DNA of 13,319 bases from an uncultured Gammaproteobacteria bacterium (GCA_929200485.1 CAKMZU010000026.1:760-14078), one strand, 5' to 3'. Positions 1 to 7,830 are shown, counted from the first letter of the stretch. Notes: a model not told the origin generated them from the sequence alone. Numbers and translations: made by a program.

Positions 1-1903
1 CTTTATCAAGGATAATTTCAAGACGTTCTTGTGGATAGCTCGTATCCATCGGCACATAGGCAGCGCCTGTTTTTAATACCGCTAAAATAGCAATAATGCT
101 ATCGATCGATTGCGGTAAACACACCGCCACTCGGGTATTGGCTTTTGCGCCTAACTCAATTAACGCATGGCTCAGACTATTCGCCTTTTGATGCAATTCC
201 TGGAAAGTAATGCTGCTTGCACCTTGGCTGACAGCAATATTCTCTGGCTTTTTCAGGCAGATTTTTTCCATTTGCTCGACAAGTAAACCATTCGATTCAA
301 AGCCGGTTTTAAAATTTGGCAGCAACCTTGAATAATCCTGCTCATCATAAAGTGATAACTTATTGATGGACTTATCCAATCCATCCAACATCGATTGCAC
401 CAAATTACCAAAATGCCGAACTAAATCTTTTATATGGTTTCGCGCAAATAACTCGCTGTTGTATTCGAAGGTGACAGAAATATCAGAGCCATCATCTTCA
501 ACGTGGCACTGTATGTCATACTTGGCAGCAACTGACCGGAAAGGCACACTGGATAACTTCACACCCGCCCCTAATGCATCCTCCGGCATTTTTTGGCTTT
601 GTTGAGTAAACAATACCTGGAATAGGGGGTGCTGAGACAAACTGCCACTTTCGGTGAACAGGTCAGCCACTTTTTCAAAAGGAACTGACTGATTTTCCTG
701 CGCTTCTATCAGTGTTTGCTGACATAACTCAACAAAGGCGCGCACTGTCACTCCATCATCAATGGGTTGACGTATCGTGAGCAAATTAATAAAACAACCA
801 AACACGGCTTCAACGGCTGAAATTTCTCTTCCAGCTACCGGCGTACCCACTGCAAAATCATTTTGCCCTGTATGACGCATCAGGAGTAATTTAAACGCAG
901 CAAAAAGAAAGCTAAACAGTGTGGCGTCTCTAACAGGGAAGACCTGTAACAGCATATGACTGACAGTCTCCGACAAGGTCATCGTGACGCTATCACCTCT
1001 AAAACCTTGAGACGTTGCCTGCCTGTCGTAAGGCAACGCCAGCTGAGGAAGGCCTTCGAGTTTACCCTTCCAATAGGTTAACTGGCTTTCAAATGCGTCT
1101 GTTTTCAACCACTGCTGCTGATAAACAGCGAAATCGATATACTGAACATCCAAGGGTAAAAAGGCTGGCGACTGCCCCATCTCAAGCGATTGATACGCCT
1201 GGCAAAGCTCGGCCAGAAAAATATCTGTGGATATTCCATCAGCCACAATATGATGCAAGCTCATCACTAGCACAAAGTCTTCATAAGCTTTTTCGTTTAA
1301 CTGTATAAGCTGGGCACGAATAAACGGTGAACACTCACTCTCTGGCTGACTTAGATTGAAGGGCTTGAGTGCTGAATCCTGAATAATTTGCTGAATTTTT
1401 TTATCTTGCTGGTGCCGATCGAGATGGCTTAGATCAAAATCATCCTGCAGCTTGAATTCAACCACAGGTATTACCTTTTGCTTCAACTGATAATCTACAT
1501 CATGCACAAAAAATGTTCTGAGCATTTCATGTCGGTTGATCACTTGCGCAAAGGCTTTTTCAAAATGATTTTTGTTGACGTCACCTTGAATACGGATCGC
1601 AGAAACAATATGCAGTGCTGGATTACCCGGTTCAAGGCTGTCTAGAAACCAAAAACGCTGCTGTGCAAATGATAATGGAAATAATTTATCCGGTCCTCGC
1701 TCAACCTTTTTGATAGAAACCGATGCTTTGTGCATGGCATCTTTCAATAAAGCAATAAGCGCCGCTTTTTGAGGGATGATCTGAGATTTAAGCGTTTCGG
1801 TCATTGCACCTTTCGGTGCTTTAAATCGTAACTGCCCTGAGTCATCTACCCAGAGTTTAATGCCTTTGGCACCAAGATGCGCCATAAGCTGAATGGGGGT
1901 CAT
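1..1903 (-). CDS. Non-ribosomal peptide synthetase, N-terminal part (TubC docking - C - partial A)
   Basis: This is the second gene of a leftward NRPS operon, truncated at the window edge (634 codons visible). Residues 1-55 read as a TubC_N-type docking domain (MTPIQLMAHLGAKG..., LWVDD, then RFKAPKGAMT and a lysine-bearing helix), a family that receives the C-terminus of the upstream synthetase. A condensation domain follows from about residue 73 (LSFAQQRFWFLDSL) to 500, with the catalytic motif HHIVADG (H217, H218, D222, G223) intact, so it should form peptide bonds. From about residue 525 an adenylation domain begins (ITFQELHQKAN, then LKTGAAYVPMD). The window ends before the SGSTG motif and the specificity residues, so its substrate is unknown. 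The ATG start overlaps the upstream stop as ATGA, with GAAGG six bases ahead, which implies translational coupling. Confidence 0.93.
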   Translation of the reverse strand, partial: MTPIQLMAHLGAKGIKLWVDDSGQLRFKAPKGAMTETLKSQIIPQKAALIALLKDAMHKASVSIKKVERGPDKLFPLSFAQQRFWFLDSLEPGNPALHIVSAIRIQGDVNKNHFEKAFAQVINRHEMLRTFFVHDVDYQLKQKVIPVVEFKLQDDFDLSHLDRHQQDKKIQQIIQDSALKPFNLSQPESECSPFIRAQLIQLNEKAYEDFVLVMSLHHIVADGISTDIFLAELCQAYQSLEMGQSPAFLPLDVQYIDFAVYQQQWLKTDAFESQLTYWKGKLEGLPQLALPYDRQATSQGFRGDSVTMTLSETVSHMLLQVFPVRDATLFSFLFAAFKLLLMRHTGQNDFAVGTPVAGREISAVEAVFGCFINLLTIRQPIDDGVTVRAFVELCQQTLIEAQENQSVPFEKVADLFTESGSLSQHPLFQVLFTQQSQKMPEDALGAGVKLSSVPFRSVAAKYDIQCHVEDDGSDISVTFEYNSELFARNHIKDLVRHFGNLVQSMLDGLDKSINKLSLYDEQDYSRLLPNFKTGFESNGLLVEQMEKICLKKPENIAVSQGASSITFQELHQKANSLSHALIELGAKANTRVAVCLPQSIDSIIAILAVLKTGAAYVPMDTSYPQERLEIILDK

Positions 1904-4900
1904 AGAACGCCTTCTTCCAACACCATATCCGTATCGTGCGACGAGAGACTGAAGATAATTTCAGCAAGCCCTTCAAGGCTTGAAACTTCAAACACTGTGC
2001 GTAAAGGTAGATCCATCGCAAAGGCTTCTCTTATACGTATCATCAATTGTGTTGCTAATAACGAATGCCCACCCAGATGAAAAAAATCATCATGAACACT
2101 GATCCGCTCAACCCCTAGAAGCGACTGCCAAATCCCGACAAGCTCTGCTTCAATCGGGTTTCTTGGCGCAATAAAAGGAATATCCTGCTTTCGTTGCAAC
2201 ACTATCTCTGGCAGCTGTTTTCGATCAACTTTCCCGTTTGGACTTAGGGGAATCTTACCAATCAAATCAAAAGCCACCGGTATCATAAACTTGGCTAACC
2301 GCTGGCTTAATTGATGCTGGTAAGCTGTGGTGTCTAACAATCCACTCTCGGATTTAATAAAGGCCACAAGCTGATCATGCGCCACACCTTGTAAATTCAC
2401 GACTGCATCAGACACACCATCGATAGCTTTTAGTGCCGATTCAATCTCTTCAGGATCAACTCGAATGCCACGAATTTTCATCTGGCCATCATTGCGAGCA
2501 ACAAATTCAAGCAGACCTTGGCCATTATAACGAACAAGGTCGCCTGTGCGATAGAGAATTTTATCATCACTTTGCCGACTAAATGGATTCGCAATAAAGG
2601 TTTTCTCATTAAGACTTTGGTTTTTAAAATAACCTAAACCAACGGATCGACCGGCAATACAAAGCTCACCAATCGCGCCTTGCGGTAATAATTGCTGATT
2701 GGCATCCAACACATAGGTTTGCACATTATCAATCGCCTGACCTATTGGCAGCTTGCTCTCAGCTAAACCTGTGTCAGCGTCCAGCGTGTAGCTTGTTGTA
2801 ATATCCGTACATTCCGTTGGGCCATACATATTAATTAATTGTGTCTTCGAATGCTTCAACCAGAGCGACAACCGATCCATCTGGATGCTTTCGCCGCCGA
2901 GAAACACCTGCTGCAATGAAGCCAGCTGATTAAAATCCACACAAAAATCAACCAAGGGATAAAGCGCACTGGGCGCACAGTTAACCCAGGTTATTTGTTG
3001 GGTTTCAATGGTGTTAACAATCGCTTCAGGGTCGTAGTAAGGCGTCTCTGGGAAGTGACACTGCGCCCCAAAACACAAACTGCCCAATAAATTTTTTTGG
3101 GTTAAGTCAAATCCAATGGCAGAGAAGACTAACACGCGCTGAGTTGAATCCAGCCCATAGGTACTGCTATACCAATTCAACAGATTGACTTCACTTGCCA
3201 GACTCACGCTGGCCGCCTTGGGCTTACCTGTTGAGCCTGAGGTATAGAGTGTGTAAATAGGCGTCTGCGCTGTCAGTTCTCGAATTGGGTTTTCAGGTTC
3301 ACTCTCAATATCACGCAAATTCAACACAATTGACTGATCGGTAAAGGTCGTTTCATCCATTGATAGGACAACGGCCAATTCAGCGTGCTCACTAATAAAA
3401 TGTAAACGCACATCCGGTAGCTGTATATCCATTGGGACATAAGCCGCTCCCAACTTAATGGTTGCCAGTATGCCCGTCATCAATTCAATTGAAGGTGGCA
3501 GATGCAAACCGACTCGACTACCTGAGCCAACACCTAGCGCACTTAATTGTTTCGCCAAACCATTAGCTTTTTGGTTTAACTCACCAAAACTGATGCCGTT
3601 TTCGCCCTGCTGTACAGCGACTTTTTCTGGTTGCATTACCGCTTGCTGTTCGATTAAGGCGGCGATATCTAACGATTCAGGCAGGGCAGTCTTAGGGCCA
3701 AAATTCGCAAAAAGGGCACGTTCTGCCTTCGGTGAAACCAAGGCTAATTGATCAATATGAGTGCTTGGCGCATGACAAACCGCATCCAATAAACAAAAGA
3801 AGCTATCTTGTAGGCCAGCAATGGTTGCCTCATCAAACAATTGAGCATTGTATTCAAAATGTGCAACTAAGTCGTTATTCTCAGACTGCACCATTAAACT
3901 TAAATCAAACTTTGCGGTTTCGGTATGCACAGGCATAAATTCCGCCACATTCTCACCGAAAGCAATCTGACTTAATGGGTTCTCCGCCTGATAACTGAAA
4001 AACACCTGAAACAATGGACTGGTCAGGGTATCTCTTGCAACATTTAAACGGTCAACCAACATTTCAAAAGGGACATGTTGATGTTGATGTACCTGTAAAA
4101 TACGACTTCTCACAGCCGCTAACAGACGGTTAAATGTCAGCCCCCCTTTGGCATCGTTCACGATCGGCAAGGTATTAACAAACAAACCTGCCAAGGATTG
4201 CGACTCTGCATTTTCACGCCCGGCAAATGGTGTACCGATAGCAAAATCGGATTGCTGAGTCACTCGATATAACAACGTTTGAAAAACAGCCATCAGGCCA
4301 TGAAAAACACTCACATGCTGTGATTTACAGAGCATATTAAAAGCTTCCATCGTGGCCTTCGGTAACACACTTCGGTGGAAACTGCCTTTGGACATTGCTC
4401 CTTTTTCTCGCAGGCGACTTAAAGGTAACTCAAGATCCTTGACGTCTCTTAATTGATCTTTCCACCAATCAATTTGCTTCTCAATTTCATCGCTTTGAAT
4501 CAGCTGATTTTGCCAAAAAACATAGTCAGTAAACTCACAACTTAACGGGGCAAGCTTAGGATGCGATTGATTAATTTTGGCGTTATAGATTGCTGATAGC
4601 TCGGTTAATAACAACCCCGCAGTCCAGGCATCAGAAATGATATGGTGCATAACTAACAACAAGTGGCTTTTACCACTATATGTCTGATACCAGTGGATAC
4701 GAAAAGGGGACTCTGAACTCAAGTCAAACGGCTGATTGACTGCCTTGTTCAATACGGCTGACAGCTCCGAATCACTAACGGGTACTCTAACCAACTGGGC
4801 GTTTACTGATTCACCGGCTAAAAAGCGTTGTTTTACCCCTTCAAAGGTTTCAACAACCCGAGACCTTAAGACTTGATGACGATCGATTAAGACGGCCATT

Positions 4901-5229
4901 GCATACTCAAGCGCTGCCAAATCCAACACTTTTTCAAAAGCCAGTGCACAAGCGATGTGGTAGGTCGGCTTTGCGCCTTCTAATGATTCAAGAAACCATA
5001 TTCGCTCTTGCGCTTTTGATAATGGATATTCACTTCTCGTCTGCGATTGCCGAACAATTGGGCGAACAGAACCGGCAACATCCAATTTGCTTATCGGCGA
5101 TTCAGCGCCAGAGCGTTTTTGTTCACGACTTGCTTGCTGTTTTTGAGCCAGCTTCTGCATTAAACTCTGACGTTGTTCCGGCGTCAACGCATCCAGCTGC
5201 TCAGCCAGTGATATGGGTGAGTGCGTCAT
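1900..5229 (-). CDS. Non-ribosomal peptide synthetase, single C-A-T module
   Basis: A complete 1109-residue one-module NRPS. After a short helical leader (LTPEQRQSLMQKLAQKQ) a condensation domain spans about residues 65-500. It has LSKAQERIWFLESL, the active-site motif HHIISDA (H195, H196, D200; the usual final Gly is Ala201), FAIGTPFAGR and VPFEMLVDRL. The adenylation domain (about 505-1000) has TSGSTGKPK near 663, MYGPTE, GELCIAG, YRTGDLVR and a C-terminal NGKVDR lysine near 999. It loads one amino acid as an aminoacyl-AMP. Reading the pocket positions by hand gives roughly D-L-K-N-F-G-M-D-I-K; I cannot assign a substrate. The carrier domain has LGGHSLL with Ser1056 as the phosphopantetheine site. 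The short tail after it is acidic (SSHDTDMVLEEGVL) and is the likely docking partner of the next protein. There is no thioesterase or epimerase. No clear ribosome-binding site is visible before the ATG. It is the first gene of its operon, yet it opens with a C domain. Confidence 0.95.
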   Translation of the reverse strand: MTHSPISLAEQLDALTPEQRQSLMQKLAQKQQASREQKRSGAESPISKLDVAGSVRPIVRQSQTRSEYPLSKAQERIWFLESLEGAKPTYHIACALAFEKVLDLAALEYAMAVLIDRHQVLRSRVVETFEGVKQRFLAGESVNAQLVRVPVSDSELSAVLNKAVNQPFDLSSESPFRIHWYQTYSGKSHLLLVMHHIISDAWTAGLLLTELSAIYNAKINQSHPKLAPLSCEFTDYVFWQNQLIQSDEIEKQIDWWKDQLRDVKDLELPLSRLREKGAMSKGSFHRSVLPKATMEAFNMLCKSQHVSVFHGLMAVFQTLLYRVTQQSDFAIGTPFAGRENAESQSLAGLFVNTLPIVNDAKGGLTFNRLLAAVRSRILQVHQHQHVPFEMLVDRLNVARDTLTSPLFQVFFSYQAENPLSQIAFGENVAEFMPVHTETAKFDLSLMVQSENNDLVAHFEYNAQLFDEATIAGLQDSFFCLLDAVCHAPSTHIDQLALVSPKAERALFANFGPKTALPESLDIAALIEQQAVMQPEKVAVQQGENGISFGELNQKANGLAKQLSALGVGSGSRVGLHLPPSIELMTGILATIKLGAAYVPMDIQLPDVRLHFISEHAELAVVLSMDETTFTDQSIVLNLRDIESEPENPIRELTAQTPIYTLYTSGSTGKPKAASVSLASEVNLLNWYSSTYGLDSTQRVLVFSAIGFDLTQKNLLGSLCFGAQCHFPETPYYDPEAIVNTIETQQITWVNCAPSALYPLVDFCVDFNQLASLQQVFLGGESIQMDRLSLWLKHSKTQLINMYGPTECTDITTSYTLDADTGLAESKLPIGQAIDNVQTYVLDANQQLLPQGAIGELCIAGRSVGLGYFKNQSLNEKTFIANPFSRQSDDKILYRTGDLVRYNGQGLLEFVARNDGQMKIRGIRVDPEEIESALKAIDGVSDAVVNLQGVAHDQLVAFIKSESGLLDTTAYQHQLSQRLAKFMIPVAFDLIGKIPLSPNGKVDRKQLPEIVLQRKQDIPFIAPRNPIEAELVGIWQSLLGVERISVHDDFFHLGGHSLLATQLMIRIREAFAMDLPLRTVFEVSSLEGLAEIIFSLSSHDTDMVLEEGVL
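1910..1914 (-). promoter_or_regulatory. Ribosome-binding site of the downstream NRPS gene, inside the upstream coding region
   Basis: On the minus strand GAAGG lies six bases before the ATG at 1903 and within the last codons of the upstream synthetase. With the ATGA stop/start overlap it fixes the start of the second gene and points to coupled, near-equal translation of the two proteins. Confidence 0.7.
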
Positions 5230-5605
5230 AACTATGGGTATTTTTTCTTATTATTGTTATTTTCTATTCCACCATTTAACAAGCTTTAAGCGACTTCACG
5301 CACGCTCCAGATGAAACATTACAAAGAGTTTACATAAAGCGACTTAAAAAAACACCGGCATCGTATGGTTTTGTGAAACCCAAGACTTATTTCTACCTCT
5401 ATGCCTCACAAATATCCCATCATCAACGATAAAATCTGATCTCCTTTCCTAATTTATCGCTTTGCATTGGCCGTTTTTTCAGCCCACTTCGCCTCTTAAA
5501 AGATGAATTTCTCAAACCCTTTTTGTCTAAGCGTTAAAAGCCTATAGGTGTTATTACTTTTAGCCATCCCACCCTTTTGCCACTTTCTTTGAGCGACGCT
5601 TCCTC
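5230..5605. other. Divergent intergenic region between the NRPS operon and the macro-domain genes
   Basis: This 376-bp region should hold promoters for both directions; I see no convincing gene in it and no confident -35/-10 pair. Visible elements are a 9-bp direct repeat AAGCGACTT (5288-5296 and 5337-5345), a 7-bp inverted repeat CGATAAA/TTTATCG (5427-5433 and 5453-5459), and the palindrome CCTATAGG (5541-5548). The side next to the NRPS start is very AT-rich. Confidence 0.6.
5288..5345. repeat. 9-bp direct repeat AAGCGACTT, two copies 49 bp apart
   Basis: The copies at 5288-5296 and 5337-5345 are identical. Their start-to-start distance of 49 bp is close to five helical turns, so both would face the same side of the DNA. 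They lie 60-120 bp upstream of the NRPS start. They could be a regulator site; chance is also possible. Confidence 0.35.
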
Positions 5606-6163
5606 ATGACTCAAGTAAAAACAGATTCCAGCATTGAAGAAAATACATTCAGCGTGTTGTCGGGCAATATTATTAACCTTGCCAGTATTGCCGCAGATCA
5701 ACATAAAAAAAACGTTGTTCTTGTGCATGGCTGTAACTGTCAACATGCTATGGGTGCATTAGCTGGAGAAATTGCGCATTATTTCCCCCAAGCTGAAAAA
5801 GCTGATTTTATGACACCTGTTAATGACCGTAAAAAGCTCGGCAGCTACTCTCAAGCTGAAGCTATTACCGCCAAAGGCAATAAATGGATAATTGTAAATG
5901 CCTATACACAGTATAACGGGGGAAGAGTTGCCAACACATCGGAACTTGAAGAAACCATTGCAAAAGTATTCCATCAGATAGCGAAAGACTTCCCACCCAA
6001 TCAAACCATCATCTACTACCCACAAATTGGTGCCGGTGTCGCTGGAGGTAACTGGGCGGCCATTCATCCCCGCATCAAAAAAGCCTTGTCTGACCATGAG
6101 CAGGTTTTGGTTGAATTCGATGGAACAGCTGTAAAAAGCCAACTCCTTACTGCGCCATTGTAA
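5606..6163 (+). CDS. Macro-domain-like protein, cytoplasmic
   Basis: A 185-residue protein that is essentially one macro domain, the fold that binds or hydrolyses ADP-ribose derivatives. Visible landmarks are VLSGNIINLA at the first strand, VVLVHGCNCQHAMG (H41, C43, N44, C45, Q46) at the ligand loop, FPQAEKAD, KLGSYSQAEA, IIVNAYTQYNGGR, and IGAGVAGGNW (142-150) at the second ligand loop. These match the order seen in the HGCNCQ...GAGLAGGDW class of macro domains. Two departures are visible: the usual GSGIA-like loop reads GALAGEI, and the last loop has Asn149 where I would expect Asp. There is no signal peptide or membrane segment. The ribosome-binding site is weak. The gene is followed after 88 bp by a diverged exported paralogue on the same strand, with no clear terminator between, so the two may be co-transcribed. 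The enzymatic reaction cannot be assigned. Confidence 0.85.
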   Translation: MTQVKTDSSIEENTFSVLSGNIINLASIAADQHKKNVVLVHGCNCQHAMGALAGEIAHYFPQAEKADFMTPVNDRKKLGSYSQAEAITAKGNKWIIVNAYTQYNGGRVANTSELEETIAKVFHQIAKDFPPNQTIIYYPQIGAGVAGGNWAAIHPRIKKALSDHEQVLVEFDGTAVKSQLLTAPL

Positions 6164-6251
6164 GCTTTGCTATGAATTATTCGTTAAATCATTGAATAAA
6201 AATCAAAAATTTACTGTCTTAATCCATTTTACCTATAGGTTTTTTATTGGT

Positions 6252-7334
6252 ATGGCTAAACAACTTTCTTTATTTGTAATATTGCTCATCTCCAACACTG
6301 TATTCTCAGTTCCTCCTGCACAACCTCCTGCACAACCTCCTGCACAACCGAGAGTCAATCAATGGCCTACCCCTGTCCATGGCAACCTGATTGATGGGAC
6401 TATAAGTACTGTAGATCTAGAAGCTAGAAGACACCCAAATAAAACGGTCGTCATGTTTCATAGCTGTAATCTCCAGCATGTCATGGGTAATGCTGCAGGC
6501 GCTGTTAAAAGCGCCATGCCGACAGCTGGTGATGCGGATGATCAAAACCCAGTCAATGATAAGCGATATTTGGGAGGCTGGTCCGCCTCTGAAATGAACA
6601 CACCTGCAGGCAATCCTTTTATTGTATTAAACTTTTACACTCAAAAAGACCCGGGCAATGTACCTAACGCTCAAGAACATTTGGCACTTATTGAAAATGG
6701 TTTAAAAAATATTGCCGAAAAATACCCTAGCAACCAATACATTCTTGTGTACCCTGAATTTAGTTCAGGTGTCGCAGGACGAGACTGGGAAAGGGATATT
6801 AAGCCATTAACCAAAAGAATCCTCGGTGGACATATACGCTATGAAATTAAGTGGGATAACTCGACTTCAAACGTTGCGCCACTCAGAGGAGGCAAGGTAA
6901 TAGGAGGTTATCGCCCCGGCACATCAGCAACCACTTCTGTTACAAGGCCCACAGCTGCTCGTGCTTTTCAACCCCCACCTGCAGCACCTTCAGTAGCAAT
7001 ACAACCTGGGCTAATTGATTTGAAGAAAAAGACCACTGAAAAACCCATGAAAAAAAAACGCGCTGCTAAAGCTAAAAAGCCCTCTAAAGAAACACCACGA
7101 ACGAGTGAAGAAGAATTAAAAGGGGCACAAAAAGCTGAGCCATTAACAGTAGAAGAGCTCCCTATACAAGAGCCTGACAAGAAAGAGAAAGAGAAAGAGA
7201 AAGAGAAGTGGTATAAAACCAACTTAGCAAAGGGAGTAGCTGTCGTCTCGGGGGTTACTTTAATTACGGCAGCTATTGGTTATGGTATTTATAAGATCAA
7301 TCATAAACACACTAACCATCGGCGTTCTAATTAG
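6252..7334 (+). CDS. Exported, membrane-anchored macro-domain-like protein (paralogue 2)
   Basis: Read from ATG 6252 this is 360 residues: a signal peptide (MAKQLSLFVILLISNTVFS), three PPAQ repeats, a macro-domain-like region at about 40-201, a proline/lysine/glutamate-rich linker at about 205-320 ending in KEKEKEKEK, a transmembrane helix at about 328-348, and a basic tail (KINHKHTNHRRSN). The expected topology is domain in the periplasm and tail in the cytoplasm. The domain is clearly related to the gene before it (MG..AG, PVNDKRYLG, NFYTQ), but the ligand loop is HSCNLQH (70-76) instead of HGCNCQH, and the second loop is SSGVAGRDW (171-179). A TTG start at 6192 would add 20 residues. I prefer the ATG because the DNA upstream matches the non-coding leader of the third paralogue and because the ATG begins a normal signal peptide. 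Function is unknown; ADP-ribose binding is inferred from the fold only. Confidence 0.82.
   Translation: MAKQLSLFVILLISNTVFSVPPAQPPAQPPAQPRVNQWPTPVHGNLIDGTISTVDLEARRHPNKTVVMFHSCNLQHVMGNAAGAVKSAMPTAGDADDQNPVNDKRYLGGWSASEMNTPAGNPFIVLNFYTQKDPGNVPNAQEHLALIENGLKNIAEKYPSNQYILVYPEFSSGVAGRDWERDIKPLTKRILGGHIRYEIKWDNSTSNVAPLRGGKVIGGYRPGTSATTSVTRPTAARAFQPPPAAPSVAIQPGLIDLKKKTTEKPMKKKRAAKAKKPSKETPRTSEEELKGAQKAEPLTVEELPIQEPDKKEKEKEKEKWYKTNLAKGVAVVSGVTLITAAIGYGIYKINHKHTNHRRSN
6312..6347 (+). repeat. 12-bp tandem repeat x3 encoding PPAQ
   Basis: CCTCCTGCACAA occurs three times head to tail in frame, directly after the predicted signal-peptide cleavage site. Perfect identity at DNA level suggests recent slippage. 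Copy changes would alter the length of the mature N-terminus without shifting the frame. Confidence 0.9.
7181..7206 (+). repeat. Hexanucleotide repeat (GAAAGA)x4 encoding KEKEKEK
   Basis: Four perfect GAAAGA units plus two bases lie in the linker just before the membrane segment of paralogue 2. The unit is a multiple of three, so slippage would lengthen or shorten a charged spacer and not switch the gene off. Confidence 0.85.
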
Positions 7335-7352
7335 CCAATATACCTCTTGGCT
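7333..7352 (+). terminator. Weak hairpin over the stop codon of paralogue 2
   Basis: AGCCAA (7333-7338) pairs with TTGGCT (7347-7352) across an 8-nt loop. The tail has only a short T run, so termination would be weak. The stem overlaps the TAG stop codon. Confidence 0.3.
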
Positions 7353-7368
7353 TTAACCCTCACTCTTG

Positions 7369-7428
7369 ACGCTAACGTCTTTTGTTAGGCTTTAGCGTAT
7401 AATAATCTCAAAGGAAACAAAAGACGTT
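7369..7428 (+). other. Interleaved inverted repeats (possible RNA pseudoknot or switch)
   Basis: A perfect 13-bp inverted repeat, AACGTCTTTTGTT (7374-7386) and AACAAAAGACGTT (7416-7428), is separated by 29 nt. A second 7-bp pair, ACGCTAA (7369-7375) and TTAGCGT (7392-7398), is interleaved with it in the order A-B-A'-B' and shares two bases. In RNA this could be an H-type pseudoknot or two competing hairpins; in DNA it could be an operator or the end of a lost element. There is no T run, so it does not look like a simple terminator. Confidence 0.55.
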
Positions 7429-7622
7429 GAAAAGAGGGAGGATGTACCATTCTAATTCTATGTTTTAATTAATGGTAGAAGCATTAAGATAAACTGTAAG
7501 CTTATTTACTCAACAACCTCTCTCCACATGAACCCGCAAAAACTGCCATAAATAAAAAACCACTCAAGTCTCAAAGTGCCAGCAGCTCCTACCAGTACTT
7601 CCAGTACTTCGTTTCACAGCAT

Positions 7623-7830
7623 TTGTCGGGTAAGGATGCTTCAACAAAGGGACAATCGTAGTGAACCGTACTACTACTAGAAGAAGATTTAACAGAAAAA
7701 CCATTTGACTAGCGCACCCCCTTTTAAAGTAGCTGGCATGCTCACGATAATCGCTGCAACAATAGCCCCTAGCATGAGTATCTATAACAAATATGCTGGA
7801 AAGTATGCTAACCGCCAACCCACGTATTGA
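7623..7830 (+). pseudogene. Possible decayed C-terminal remnant of a fourth macro-domain paralogue
   Basis: In one frame (7623-7712) the sequence reads LSGKDASTKGQS, two adjacent stops, TVLLLEEDLTEKPFD and a stop. This resembles the linker of paralogue 3 (NKGPKTPTKEVNGLLVPIEPVEKVD region, in the same order). A second frame (from 7714) reads APPFKVAGMLTIIAATIAPS then MSIYNKYAGKYANRQPTY and a TGA at 7828. It resembles the transmembrane segment plus basic tail of both paralogues (LITAAIG, IYK, basic end). Order, spacing and position between two intact copies support a remnant broken by in-frame stops and one frame change. The similarity is weak and read by eye; a chance hydrophobic reading frame is the alternative. 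Confidence 0.35.

Noticed and set aside
4899..5231. 110-codon plus-strand frame opposite the NRPS start
   Set aside because: Lies antisense to the conserved condensation domain and has no features of a real protein.
5759..6142. 127-codon minus-strand frame opposite the first macro-domain gene
   Set aside because: Fully antisense to a gene with clear domain motifs; no independent support.
6192..6251. TTG-initiated N-terminal extension of paralogue 2
   Set aside because: The DNA resembles the untranslated leader of paralogue 3, and the internal ATG begins a standard signal peptide.
6968..7222. Minus-strand frame rich in FSFSFS
   Set aside because: It is the antisense reading of the GAAAGA repeat and linker of paralogue 2, a composition artefact.
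7366..7403. TTGACG and TATAAT as a promoter after paralogue 2
   Set aside because: Each hexamer is good but they are 26 bp apart, too far for a sigma-70 promoter, and both lie within the inverted-repeat structure.
7442..7468. 8-codon ORF directly after GGGAGG
   Set aside because: The ATG touches the Shine-Dalgarno-like bases, leaving no spacing for initiation, and the frame closes at once.
7564..7818. 84-codon reading frame on the minus strand between paralogues 2 and 3
   Set aside because: No ribosome-binding site, no recognisable motif, and it runs antisense to what better resembles a decayed paralogue tail.
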